Assembly (NCBI GenBank): GCA_947253595.1
Contig: CAMXZR010000057.1
Span: 1-11,046 of the forward strand
Length of the DNA stretch: 11,046 nt
Reading direction: 5' to 3'
Origin: an uncultured Olsenella sp.
GTDB taxonomy: Bacteria > Actinomycetota > Coriobacteriia > Coriobacteriales > Atopobiaceae
Position 1 is the stretch's first letter; the number at the start of each line of letters is the position of its first letter. The translations under genes were made by a program, and so were the position numbers. The notes below the pieces were generated by a model. That model was given only the letters and a program-made list of their open reading frames with translations, was not told the DNA's origin and made no database searches. Below are positions 1-7,070 of this stretch, piece after piece.

Positions 1-2024
1 CCAGCATCGACAAGAACGAGACGGTCTACGTCTCTGTGGACAGCAGCGGAAACGTGCGGGAAACCACGGTGCGGGAGACCCTCAGCAACGACGGGAAGGC
101 GACGACCCTCCCCGACCGCAGCGACCTGAGCGACATCAAGCCCTCCGACGATAAGCAGGGCTTCAGCACCAACGCGGACGGTAGCCTGAGCTGGACGGCA
201 AACGGTAAGACGGTCTCGTACAGCGGGCGCAGCGACAAGCCGCTGCCGCTGAGCATCAGCGTGAGCTACACGTTGGACGGCAGGTCGATCGAGGCCAGCG
301 AGCTTGCCGGCAAGAGCGGCCACCTCGTCATGCGCTTCGACTACCGGAACGAGTCGTCCGCGACTCGTTCCGTGCAGGGCAGCCGGAGCGAGCTCTTCAC
401 GCCCTTCGCTGCCATTACCACCGTCGACCTCGATGAGGACGTGTTCCACAACGTGAAGCTCGCCAACGGGCGGCTGATCTCGGGTGACACGCCCATGGCG
501 GTGGGCTACGCGCTGCCAGGGCTCCAGACGAGCCTCGACCTCAGCCGCGACCAGATCGAGCTCCCCGAGCACTTCGAGCTCGAGGCGGACGTGACGAACT
601 TTAGGCTGGGATCCGTGACCACCATCGTCACCCCCAGCCTGCTCTCGGACCTCGACACCAGCAAGATCGACGCGAGAGACAACAGCGAGACCGTCGACCT
701 GCTGCAGAGCTCCATGAACCAGTTGGTGAGCGGCTCGGACGAGCTTGCTGGCGCCCTACAGAAGATCTCGGACGGCAACACCGCCCTCTCTAGGGGCGTC
801 GATGTGTTCCGCGCCGAGGCGGGGCTCCTGCCGCAGGCGACGGGACGGCTCGCCGACGGAGCCAGCAGCCTTGCCCAGGGAGTGGAACGGGCGCGCGACG
901 GCGCGGAGTCCCTGGCGGCCGGCGGGCATGCGCTTTCGGAGGGGCTGGGCAGGCTCGGCGGAGGCGTCACCGACCTGCAGGGCGCCTCCTCCGCACTGGG
1001 TGCCTCCCTCGGCGATGAGCGGGACCTGCTCTTGCGCGCCCAGGAGCAGGCAGCCTCGGCAAAGAAAGCCGCGGCCGAGGCGGCGGACATGGCGGGCCAG
1101 GTAGGCCAGTCGGCCGAAGACGCGAGGGCGGCAGCCACCGCCGCGGGCGACGCGGCCGGGAAGCTCGACAGCTCGGCCGACGCCCTCAAGACCTACGCGA
1201 GCGTGCAGGAGGGAGTGCAGGCCCAGGTCGCCGACGCGCGGGAGGCACTCGCAGGCATCGACCAGACTGGCATGAACGAGGCACAGAGGCAGGCCGTCAC
1301 CGCCGCGCTCGAGAAGCTCAACGCGGTCACAAGCACCGAGGTCCCCCAGCTCGCAGACATCTCGGCGCAAGTCTCGACGCTCAGGGAGAAGGGCGCGTCC
1401 CTCTCCTCCGCGGCGAAGGCGGCACAGTCGCTCGCCTCGAGGTCCGAAGAGGCCTCCGCGGCAGCCAACGCGAGCGGCGACCTCATTGCCACGGCACGCG
1501 GGAACGAGGGGCAGGCCACGGGTCTGGCGGGCGCGATCACGCTTGCGCACCAGCTCGACCAGGGCATCGTGGGCATCCACGGTGCGCTGGGGAGCGCAGG
1601 GAACGCAGACAGCCTCCTGGGTGGCGCCGCCGCGAGCGGTGCCGGGGCGCAGCAGCTGGCCCAGGCGCTGGAGCAGGCAGCCAGCGGCGCGAGCGAGCTG
1701 GCGGCGGGGGCTCGCCAGCTCGATCAGGGTGCCGGGCAGCTCATGGGCGGCATCGACCAGCTGTGGGACGGTGCCTCGGCACTCGCGACTGGTTCGTCCG
1801 CCGTGGCGGCGGGCTCCGGACAGCTGTCCGACGGCCTGAGAGCCTTCGACGAGAAGGCCGTCTCCAAGATGGTCGAGGCGCTCGACGGCTCCTCGATGAG
1901 GAAGCTCGCCGCGCGCCTCGACGCCGTCAGCGACCTCGCCGACGAGTACGAGAGCTTCGGCGGCATCGCTGAGGGTCAGCAGGGCAGCTCGAAGTTCGTC
2001 TTCCGCATGGACGCCATCGAATAG
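1..2024 (+). CDS. Heptad-repeat, coiled-coil envelope protein (5'-truncated)
   Basis: The reading frame is open from base 3, so the gene begins upstream and 673 residues are visible. The GTG at 36 is an internal valine, not a start. Order of parts: an N-terminal beta-rich segment (KNETVYVSVDSSGNV, bases 12-56); a second domain with the family-like stretch YTLDG...ELAGKSGHL (about 268-330); a first block of LxxG repeats (about 715-1000, e.g. LAQGVERARDGAESL); a long Ala-rich helical stretch (about 1015-1500) probably forming a coiled coil; a second LxxG block (about 1640-1850, e.g. LAAGARQLDQGAGQL); and a short tail, FGGIAEGQQGSSKF. The repeats resemble the X-X-X-Leu-X-X-Gly heptad family found near YhgE/Pip or MMPL membrane proteins in Gram-positives. 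No membrane segment or sorting signal is visible at the C terminus, so a secretion signal would have to lie upstream. Role inferred: structural or transport-associated surface protein; function unknown. Confidence 0.75.
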   Translation, partial: SIDKNETVYVSVDSSGNVRETTVRETLSNDGKATTLPDRSDLSDIKPSDDKQGFSTNADGSLSWTANGKTVSYSGRSDKPLPLSISVSYTLDGRSIEASELAGKSGHLVMRFDYRNESSATRSVQGSRSELFTPFAAITTVDLDEDVFHNVKLANGRLISGDTPMAVGYALPGLQTSLDLSRDQIELPEHFELEADVTNFRLGSVTTIVTPSLLSDLDTSKIDARDNSETVDLLQSSMNQLVSGSDELAGALQKISDGNTALSRGVDVFRAEAGLLPQATGRLADGASSLAQGVERARDGAESLAAGGHALSEGLGRLGGGVTDLQGASSALGASLGDERDLLLRAQEQAASAKKAAAEAADMAGQVGQSAEDARAAATAAGDAAGKLDSSADALKTYASVQEGVQAQVADAREALAGIDQTGMNEAQRQAVTAALEKLNAVTSTEVPQLADISAQVSTLREKGASLSSAAKAAQSLASRSEEASAAANASGDLIATARGNEGQATGLAGAITLAHQLDQGIVGIHGALGSAGNADSLLGGAAASGAGAQQLAQALEQAASGASELAAGARQLDQGAGQLMGGIDQLWDGASALATGSSAVAAGSGQLSDGLRAFDEKAVSKMVEALDGSSMRKLAARLDAVSDLADEYESFGGIAEGQQGSSKFVFRMDAIE

Positions 2025-2110
2025 CCGCGCACGATTTTTTGCGGTGCGGAAGCCCAACAGGGGTTTCTCCGTGCGTCTCCACAATTGAGTGAAACCGTGC
2101 GCACTTATAT
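2025..2110. repeat. Palindromic intergenic element A
   Basis: This starts directly after the TAG stop of the surface protein and fills most of the gap before the pyrophosphatase gene. The left edge GCGCACGATTTTTT (2027-2040) pairs imperfectly with the right edge, whose reverse complement reads AAGTGCGCACGGTTTC. A smaller hairpin, CGCAC (2029-2033) with GTGCG (2044-2048), lies inside the left arm. Bases 2070-2106 match the corresponding part of the element at 4681-4772 at 27 of 37 positions, with the core GCGTCTCCAnAATT identical. It could be a dispersed repeat, a terminator for the upstream gene, a regulatory site for the downstream gene, or several of these together. Confidence 0.55.
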
Positions 2111-2113
2111 ATC
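2085..2113 (+). promoter_or_regulatory. Candidate promoter of the pyrophosphatase gene
   Basis: TTGAGT at 2085-2090 is followed after 17 bases by TATATC at 2108-2113 (or after 15 bases by TATATA). This is a reasonable sigma-70-like pair in an otherwise GC-rich region, about 74 bases before the start codon. It overlaps the right arm of palindromic element A, so the element may influence initiation. Judged by eye only. Confidence 0.4.
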
Positions 2114-2186
2114 TGCGTCGTGGCAAAATTCAGCTTGAAGCACGCTCAAAACCTGCGCCAAGCGCCCAAGTCCCTAGGAGAAGTCC

Positions 2187-3848
2187 ATGCCCGAGACCAT
2201 CCGCAAGGTCAACGTCATCGGCCACCTGCACCCCGACACCGACAGCATCTGCTCGGCGATCAGCTTGGCCTACCTCAAGAACCAGACCGAGGACGTGCAG
2301 TACGAACCGCGACGCGCCGGCACCATCAACCGCGAGACCGCCTTCGTCCTCAAGCACTTCGGCTTCGAGGAGCCCCAGCTCATCACCAGTGTGCGCCCCC
2401 AGATCAAGGACATCATGATCCAGCACACCGACGGCATCGACCGCGAGATGAGCCTCTTCGCCGCCTGGAACCTCATGGGTGACTCCAAGGCGGACACCCT
2501 CTGCATCACCAACGACAAGGGCGACCTCGAGGGCATCATCGCCGTCAAAGACATCGCCAACGCCAACATGGACATATTCGACACGCGCGTGATCGCGGAG
2601 GCGCAGACCAAGTACTCCAACATCATCCAGACCCTGAAGGGCACCATGGTCCTGGGCGACCCCGAGGCCAGCGTAGAGAGCGGACGTGTCGTCGTGGGCA
2701 CCACGCCCGAGATGATGGAGGGCAAGATCGAGCAGGGCGACACCGTCCTCGTGACCAACCGCTACGAGACCCAGCGTTTCGCCGTCGAGTCCGGTGCGGG
2801 ACTGCTCATCGTGTGCAATGGCGCACAGCTCTCGAACGTCGTCGTCGATGCCGCCCGCGCCAACGGCTGCACCGTGATCACCACGCCCTACGACACCTAC
2901 GCCGCCGCGCGCCTGATCAGCATGTCCATCCCGGTGCGCGCCAAGATGCTCCCCGCGGACGACGTGCTGCGCTTCAGCATCAACACCACCGTGGACGACG
3001 CGCGCAAGACCATCACGCAGTCCCGTCACCGCTTCTTCCCCGTGCTGGACGAGGACGGCCACTACTGTGGCCTGGTGAGCACCCCCAACCTGCTCAACGT
3101 GACCCGCAAGCACGTGGTGCTCGTCGACCACAACGAGCGCTCCCAGGCGGTCGACGGCCTCGAGCAGGCCGTGATCATGGAAATCATCGACCACCACCGC
3201 ATCGGCAGCATCGAGACCTCGGCCCCCGCGCACTTCCGCAACGAGCCCGTGGGCTGCACCTGCACCATCCTCTACAGCATGTTCCAGGAGCAGGGCGTCG
3301 AGATTCCAAAGAACATCGCCGGCCTCATGATGAGCGCCATCCTCTCGGACACGCTCGCGTTCCGCTCGCCCACCTGCACCCCGCGCGACAAGTACGCCGG
3401 CGAGCAGCTGGCCAAGATCTGCGGCGAGGACATCGACGAGTATGCGGACGCCATGTTCGATGCAGGCGCCGAGCTCACCGGTCGCACGGCAGAGGAGGTC
3501 TTCCACCAGGACTTCAAGGTCTTCTCCCGCGGAAACGCCCGCTTCGGCGTGGGCCAGGGCAGCTTCATGACCGAGAACAGCCGCAAGGCCGCCGAGGCCC
3601 TGGTGGGTCCCTACCTCAAGGAGGGTGCCGCCGCCGACGAGCTGCCCCTGGTCTTCTACATGTTCACCGACGTGAAGAGTCAGACCACCGAGATGCTGTA
3701 CTACGGGACCGGCGCGGAAGAGATCGTCGCGCGCGCCTTCGACGCGAGGCCCGTGAACGGCGTCGCCACCCTGCCGGGCGTGGTGAGCCGCAAGAAACAG
3801 GTCATCCCCGCGCTCATGACCACCCTGCAGGACACCCAGGAGGACTAG
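2187..3848 (+). CDS. Manganese-dependent inorganic pyrophosphatase, family II, with CBS-DRTGG-CBS regulatory insert
   Basis: This 553-residue cytoplasmic enzyme hydrolyses pyrophosphate to two phosphates, pulling biosynthetic reactions forward. The catalytic DHH core shows GHLHPDTDS (H13, D17, D19), the conserved RAGTINRETAFVL stretch, DHN at 314-316, DHH at 335-337, SDT with D388, and the C-terminal substrate-binding SRKKQ at 534-538. An insert between the first and second core motifs carries a CBS domain (about 72-128), a DRTGG domain (about 135-250, with TNRYETQRF near 190) and a second CBS domain (about 255-305). In characterised clostridial relatives this module binds AMP, ADP or diadenosine polyphosphates and tunes activity. 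The length fits the regulated subfamily rather than the roughly 310-residue minimal form. The ATG follows AGGAG (2176-2180) by 6 bases. The enzyme appears intact; nucleotide control is inferred from family. Confidence 0.93.
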   Translation: MPETIRKVNVIGHLHPDTDSICSAISLAYLKNQTEDVQYEPRRAGTINRETAFVLKHFGFEEPQLITSVRPQIKDIMIQHTDGIDREMSLFAAWNLMGDSKADTLCITNDKGDLEGIIAVKDIANANMDIFDTRVIAEAQTKYSNIIQTLKGTMVLGDPEASVESGRVVVGTTPEMMEGKIEQGDTVLVTNRYETQRFAVESGAGLLIVCNGAQLSNVVVDAARANGCTVITTPYDTYAAARLISMSIPVRAKMLPADDVLRFSINTTVDDARKTITQSRHRFFPVLDEDGHYCGLVSTPNLLNVTRKHVVLVDHNERSQAVDGLEQAVIMEIIDHHRIGSIETSAPAHFRNEPVGCTCTILYSMFQEQGVEIPKNIAGLMMSAILSDTLAFRSPTCTPRDKYAGEQLAKICGEDIDEYADAMFDAGAELTGRTAEEVFHQDFKVFSRGNARFGVGQGSFMTENSRKAAEALVGPYLKEGAAADELPLVFYMFTDVKSQTTEMLYYGTGAEEIVARAFDARPVNGVATLPGVVSRKKQVIPALMTTLQDTQED

Positions 3849-3952
3849 CCACGGGCGAGCGGGCGCGCCCGCCAGGTCCACGGGGCGCGTCCGCTCGACT
3901 TCGTGAGTCGTGTCGAGAGCGCGACCGAGCGTCCTTCTCCCCTGTTCCTGAC
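3849..3952. other. Convergent intergenic gap with GC hairpins
   Basis: The gap between the facing stop codons of the pyrophosphatase and yfbR holds a perfect 14-base palindrome, GCGGGCGCGCCCGC (3859-3872), and a nested hairpin (3894-3917) in which CTCGAC pairs with GTCGAG around GACT/AGTC. Neither is followed by a T run on either strand. They could serve as a shared bidirectional terminator, but the evidence is structural only. Confidence 0.35.
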
Positions 3953-4564
3953 CTACAGGAGCTGGTCCAGGGTGTGGCCGTAGGATGGCAGGAACTCGTC
4001 CATGAAGTCGCGGAGCTCGGGCAGGTCTGCCGCCATCGACTCGAGCGCCGCGCGCGTCGAGGCCTCGGCGGTCACGAACTCCGAGTTGCCGGCCGACCTC
4101 TCTTCCAGGCACTTGATCAGGGCCGAAAGCTTGTCCGCCGCCTTCACGAGCCGGCGCAGGTAGGCCTCGGCCTCGCGCGACGCCGCATCAGGATCCTCCC
4201 CCACCAGGCCGAACGAGCGCCTGAACTCCCCCCGCAGGTCCTCGGGCAGGGTTGAGAGGAGCGTCTCCTCCGCGGCCGACTCGACCCCCTTGTAGGCGTC
4301 GCGAATCTGCGGATTGAAGTACTTCACCGGCGTGGGAAGATCGCCGGTGATGATCTCTGAGGCGTCGTGGTACATGCCCATGACCGCCGCGCGGCCCTCG
4401 TCGAGCGCGCGTCCGTAGCGCACGTTGGCAATCACGCAGAGCAGGTGGGCGATCATGGCCACCTCGAGCGAGTGCTCGCTCAGGTTCTCGGGCCGTGAGC
4501 TGCGCATGAGCGCCCAGCGCTCGATGTATTTGAGCCGTGCCAGGATCGCCGTGAACTGGGACAT
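3953..4564 (-). CDS. yfbR: 5'-deoxynucleotidase, YfbR-like HD-domain phosphohydrolase
   Basis: The 203-residue product matches E. coli YfbR (199 residues) along its whole length as I recall that sequence. YfbR is a metal-dependent enzyme that removes the 5'-phosphate from deoxyribonucleoside monophosphates in the cytoplasm. Visible signatures are R16-W17 near the N terminus, the RPENLSEHSLEVAM stretch with H31, the HD pair H66-D67 in MYHDASE, the strongly conserved TGDLPTPVKYFN (73-84), and D144 in LVKAADKL, the expected fourth metal ligand. The start at 4564 gives the family's normal N terminus and follows GAGGGAGG by 5 bases. The open frame continues upstream to 4975, but that extension is Cys/Arg/Pro-rich and unlike the family. 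The gene converges on the pyrophosphatase and diverges from trmB. All catalytic residues appear present. Confidence 0.93.
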   Translation of the reverse strand: MSQFTAILARLKYIERWALMRSSRPENLSEHSLEVAMIAHLLCVIANVRYGRALDEGRAAVMGMYHDASEIITGDLPTPVKYFNPQIRDAYKGVESAAEETLLSTLPEDLRGEFRRSFGLVGEDPDAASREAEAYLRRLVKAADKLSALIKCLEERSAGNSEFVTAEASTRAALESMAADLPELRDFMDEFLPSYGHTLDQLL

Positions 4565-4946
4565 GCCTGCCTCCCTCGCCGAGTGCCTCGAAGAACATCC
4601 TAGCCAAGGTGGGGGACGGATTGAGCGACGTCGGGACATGCGGGCCGGGCACGAGCGGGACAGAAGGCGGCGACCGGCGCAAAAAAGTGCGCACGGAATT
4701 CCGGGACAAGGAGGGAATCCTGGGCAAACGCCGAGCGTCTCCATAATTCGGAGCTTCCGTGCGCAGTATTTTGGGCACGTGACGAGGACGAGCTCCGCGC
4801 GACAACCCGATGCAGCGATGGTGGATAATGCCAAGCGCCCCACGGCGCGGCCACGATGCTCAGGAGCACGTAGCCGCGCGTCGCTCCCGCACCAGGCAGC
4901 GCCCGCACGGCAGCGCACCACCCGACCACCAGATCGAAGAGGGCCC
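4565..4946. other. Divergent yfbR-trmB intergenic region
   Basis: No gene is evident in these 382 bases. They hold the palindromic element at 4681-4772, which is probably also where promoters for both neighbours lie: TATTTT at 4767-4772 faces trmB. On the other strand TTGTCC is followed after 17 bases by TTTTTT facing yfbR. Both boxes are weak and by eye only. The stretch from 4775 to the trmB start is GC-rich and unstructured to my reading; it would be a leader of about 170 bases. Confidence 0.5.
4681..4772. repeat. Palindromic intergenic element B
   Basis: The element is bounded by long inverted arms. The left arm is AAAAAAGTGCGCACGGAA (4681-4698) and then TTCCG. The right arm (4749-4772) has a reverse complement beginning AAAATACTGCGCACGGAA and then GCTCCG. 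The 11-base core TGCGCACGGAA is identical in both arms. The interior of about 45 bases includes CGAGCGTCTCCATAATT, which is shared with element A. The symmetric AT-rich outer edges and GC-rich arms recall a miniature palindromic repeat or a large operator between divergent genes. Confidence 0.65.
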
Positions 4947-5765
4947 ATGCACGGACTGCACGCACGCCTTCCCAAGAACTTCGTCCTCGAGGAACGCCTC
5001 GAACGCTACGCCGACGCCATCGAGCTCGAGCCGCGCCGCCTGGCCGGACGCTGGCTCGAGGCCTGCAGCCCCATCGCGGGCGGTGCACGCCTGCGCGAGC
5101 TGAGGCTCGACCTGGGCTGCGGCAAGGGGGGCTTCGCCGCGGAGTCCGCCGCACGCGAGGACGACGTGCTCTTCGTGGGAATCGACTCCGAGCCCATCTG
5201 CATCGCCTACGCCGCACAGAGGGCCGTCGAGGGCGACCTCGCGAACCTGGTGCTGGTGCCAGCGCTGGGAAGCGACGTCGCAGAGCTCTTCGCCCCGGGC
5301 GAGGTCGAGCGCATCATCCTCAACTTCCCCACGCCCTTTCCCAAGAAGAAGGAGGCCTCGCAGCGCCTCACCCACCTCGACCAGCTGCTGCTGTATCGCC
5401 AGATCCTGGCCCCGGGCGGCAGCGTCGTGTTCAAGACCGACAGCCAGCCCCTCTTCGCGTTCTCGCTCACGCAGTTCGAGCTGGCGGGCTTCGAGCTGAC
5501 CTGGAGGAGCGAGGACGCCCGCGCCGACCGTCCCGACGACCCCGTGAGCTGGTACGAGGAGCGCCTGGGCAGGCAGGGGGCCACCGTCCTCGGCCTGGAG
5601 GCCACGCCGGGGCCCCTGCCGGAGCGGGTGGAGCAGACCGCCGAGCTGAGCCTGGCCGAGTACCTGCCCGAGGACCTGACCACGCTCGGCTACGTGCCCC
5701 ACGGCATGCAGGGGACGGTCACCAACCTGCGTAACCTGCGCGCGAAGCGAGACGGAAGGGCCTAG
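4947..5765 (+). CDS. trmB: tRNA (guanine-N7-)-methyltransferase
   Basis: The 272-residue product uses S-adenosylmethionine to methylate N7 of G46 in the variable loop of tRNAs. It has a Rossmann fold with motif I DLGCGKGG (55-62), an acidic end of strand 2 in VGIDSEP (D80), the family loop LNFPTPFPKKKE (125-136), FKTD (162-165) and SWYEE (201-205), which matches the family's TxxE position. The tail VPHGMQGTVTNLRN is also typical. The usual PDPWPKxRH motif is altered: T129 replaces Asp and E136 replaces His, which may be a lineage variant. The ATG follows GAAGAGGG (4936-4943) closely. The frame is open further upstream to 4425, but that part overlaps yfbR and the intergenic repeat and has no family similarity. 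It diverges from yfbR and stands alone. Confidence 0.9.
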   Translation: MHGLHARLPKNFVLEERLERYADAIELEPRRLAGRWLEACSPIAGGARLRELRLDLGCGKGGFAAESAAREDDVLFVGIDSEPICIAYAAQRAVEGDLANLVLVPALGSDVAELFAPGEVERIILNFPTPFPKKKEASQRLTHLDQLLLYRQILAPGGSVVFKTDSQPLFAFSLTQFELAGFELTWRSEDARADRPDDPVSWYEERLGRQGATVLGLEATPGPLPERVEQTAELSLAEYLPEDLTTLGYVPHGMQGTVTNLRNLRAKRDGRA

Positions 5766-6016
5766 GCGGACGAGAGGGCCGCGCATCCGGCACCGTCATG
5801 CGCGCATGCCCAGCCCCGTGCCGGCAGGGACGACCCTCGCTGCGCCGATGCTGCAGCGCGACCCCAGCCGCGACGCCCGGCGACAACCGTCCCCGGAGGC
5901 GCGGCTGTGGAGACCTTCCGCCCGCAGACGAGACGAGACGTCCCATGCACGCTTCTGGGTAAACTGGAGAGCATGCCTCATGCAGATGAATTGTTGTCCC
6001 AGGTAGGAGGTTCCCC
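5766..6016. other. Gap between trmB and the hydrolase gene
   Basis: No convincing gene is present. AGCCGCG (5866-5872) and CGCGGCT (5900-5906) form an inverted repeat around a 27-base loop, with no T run after it. TAAACT at 5960-5965 is a possible -10 box for the downstream gene, but no good -35 accompanies it. A strong ribosome site, GGTAGGAGG (6002-6010), sits 6 bases before the ATG at 6017. Confidence 0.35.
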
Positions 6017-7033
6017 ATGAAGGACTCGCACAGGAACGTGCTCATGGCCGCCGGCATCGCCGCGGGAGCGGTGGCCGCAGCGGCCGGCTTCTCTGCCTTC
6101 TCCAGGATCAGGTACGGACGCAGCGCCCAGGCCTCGATCTGCGCAGGCGCCCTCAGGGCCTTCGCCGGAAGGGGCGACCTCCTGGGCAAGGACCTCGGAC
6201 GCTTCGAGGACTTCGTCGAACGCTGCCGGCAGGAGAACGAGGTCGAGTACCACATGCCCAGCTGGCTTCACCTTAGGTCGCTGGTCTTCGAGGAGTCCTG
6301 CGACGGCATGAAGACCTTCCACCTAGGTACCACGGGCAAGAACTCGCACGCCGTGCTCTACCTGCATGGCGGCGCGTACGTGAAGCAGATCAGCTGGATC
6401 CACTGGCTCTTCCTGGACGACCTTTGCCAGCGTACCGGCGCCGAAGTCTTCGTCCCCATCTACCCACTCGCGCCCGCGCACGACTACGACGAGGCATATT
6501 CCCTGCTCACCGACCTCTACGAGGGCATGCTGCGCCGCTACGAGGCAAAGGACGTCACCCTGGCGGGCGACTCCGCGGGCGGCGGACTCGCGGCGGGCCT
6601 GGCCGAGAGCTTCTCTCACTATGACCTCGAGCAGCCGGGTCAGCTGGTGCTGCTGTCTCCCCAGCTGGACCTCACTATGCGCAATCCCCAGATCCACGAC
6701 TACTTCGACGTGGACCCGGCCCTGGCCCCCTGGGGCCTGGCGCAGCTCGGCGACCTCTGGGCCGACGGGGACGACGTCACCAACTACCGCCTGAGCCCCA
6801 TCAACGGCGACGTGCGACCGCTGCGCAACGTGACCACCTTCGTCGCCACGCGCGAGATCTTCTATCCCGACTGCATCGCCTTCGACGCCAAGCTCGAGGA
6901 GCAGGGCATCGGCCACGAGCTGGTGGTGGGCACGGGACAGGCCCACGTGTGGCCGCTGTACCCCACGCCCGAAGGCAGGAGGGCGCGCCGCCTCATCGGA
7001 CAGCTGGTGGCCAGGGAGGTCCCGCGGGGCTAG
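6017..7033 (+). CDS. Alpha/beta hydrolase, HSL-like (fold-3) esterase with N-terminal anchor
   Basis: The 338-residue protein starts with a hydrophobic Ala/Gly-rich segment (about 8-27) behind a short basic N terminus, which suggests a signal anchor or uncleaved signal peptide. The catalytic part shows oxyanion-hole HGGAY (117-121), the nucleophile elbow GDSAGGG with S186, a probable catalytic aspartate D285 in IFYPDCIAFD, and a probable catalytic histidine H310 in QAHVWP. This order and spacing fit the hormone-sensitive-lipase/acetyl-esterase group that hydrolyses short acyl esters, which also includes some peptidase-like members. The natural substrate cannot be read from the sequence. The start is supported by a strong Shine-Dalgarno (6002-6010). 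It appears monocistronic and converges on the sugar kinase gene 36 bases downstream. Confidence 0.85.
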   Translation: MKDSHRNVLMAAGIAAGAVAAAAGFSAFSRIRYGRSAQASICAGALRAFAGRGDLLGKDLGRFEDFVERCRQENEVEYHMPSWLHLRSLVFEESCDGMKTFHLGTTGKNSHAVLYLHGGAYVKQISWIHWLFLDDLCQRTGAEVFVPIYPLAPAHDYDEAYSLLTDLYEGMLRRYEAKDVTLAGDSAGGGLAAGLAESFSHYDLEQPGQLVLLSPQLDLTMRNPQIHDYFDVDPALAPWGLAQLGDLWADGDDVTNYRLSPINGDVRPLRNVTTFVATREIFYPDCIAFDAKLEEQGIGHELVVGTGQAHVWPLYPTPEGRRARRLIGQLVAREVPRG

Positions 7034-7070
7034 GTGGGTCTAGGCGGGGCCAGGCGGCGCCAGACGGGAC
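7031..7070. repeat. Four 10-base tandem repeats at the convergent gene ends
   Basis: The stretch divides into TAGGTGGGTC, TAGGCGGGGC, CAGGCGGCGC and CAGACGGGAC, consensus YAGRYGGNNC. A, G, G, G and C at unit positions 2, 3, 6, 7 and 10 are invariant. The first unit begins with the TAG stop of the hydrolase and the last touches the kinase stop on the other strand. The array fills the whole gap. There is no obvious hairpin. Confidence 0.6.

Noticed and set aside
756..2126. 456-codon minus-strand frame opposite the heptad-repeat protein
   Set aside because: Arg/Gly/Leu-rich shadow of a repetitive GC-rich gene; no motif.
2130..4112. 660-codon open frame on the minus strand opposite the pyrophosphatase gene
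   Set aside because: It mirrors a confidently identified gene in high-GC DNA, is rich in Gly/Ala/Val/His/Asp as expected of an antisense shadow, and has no family motif.
4425..4946. N-terminal extension of TrmB on the plus strand
   Set aside because: It overlaps the yfbR coding region antisense and the intergenic repeat, and lacks TrmB similarity.
4565..4975. 137-residue N-terminal extension of YfbR on the minus strand
   Set aside because: The sequence is Cys/Arg/Pro-rich, covers palindromic element B and overlaps trmB; the ATG at 4564 matches the family's normal start.
5797..5808. Perfect 12-base palindrome CATGCGCGCATG
   Set aside because: Palindromes of this size are expected a few times by chance in 11 kb of GC-rich DNA, and nothing around it suggests function.
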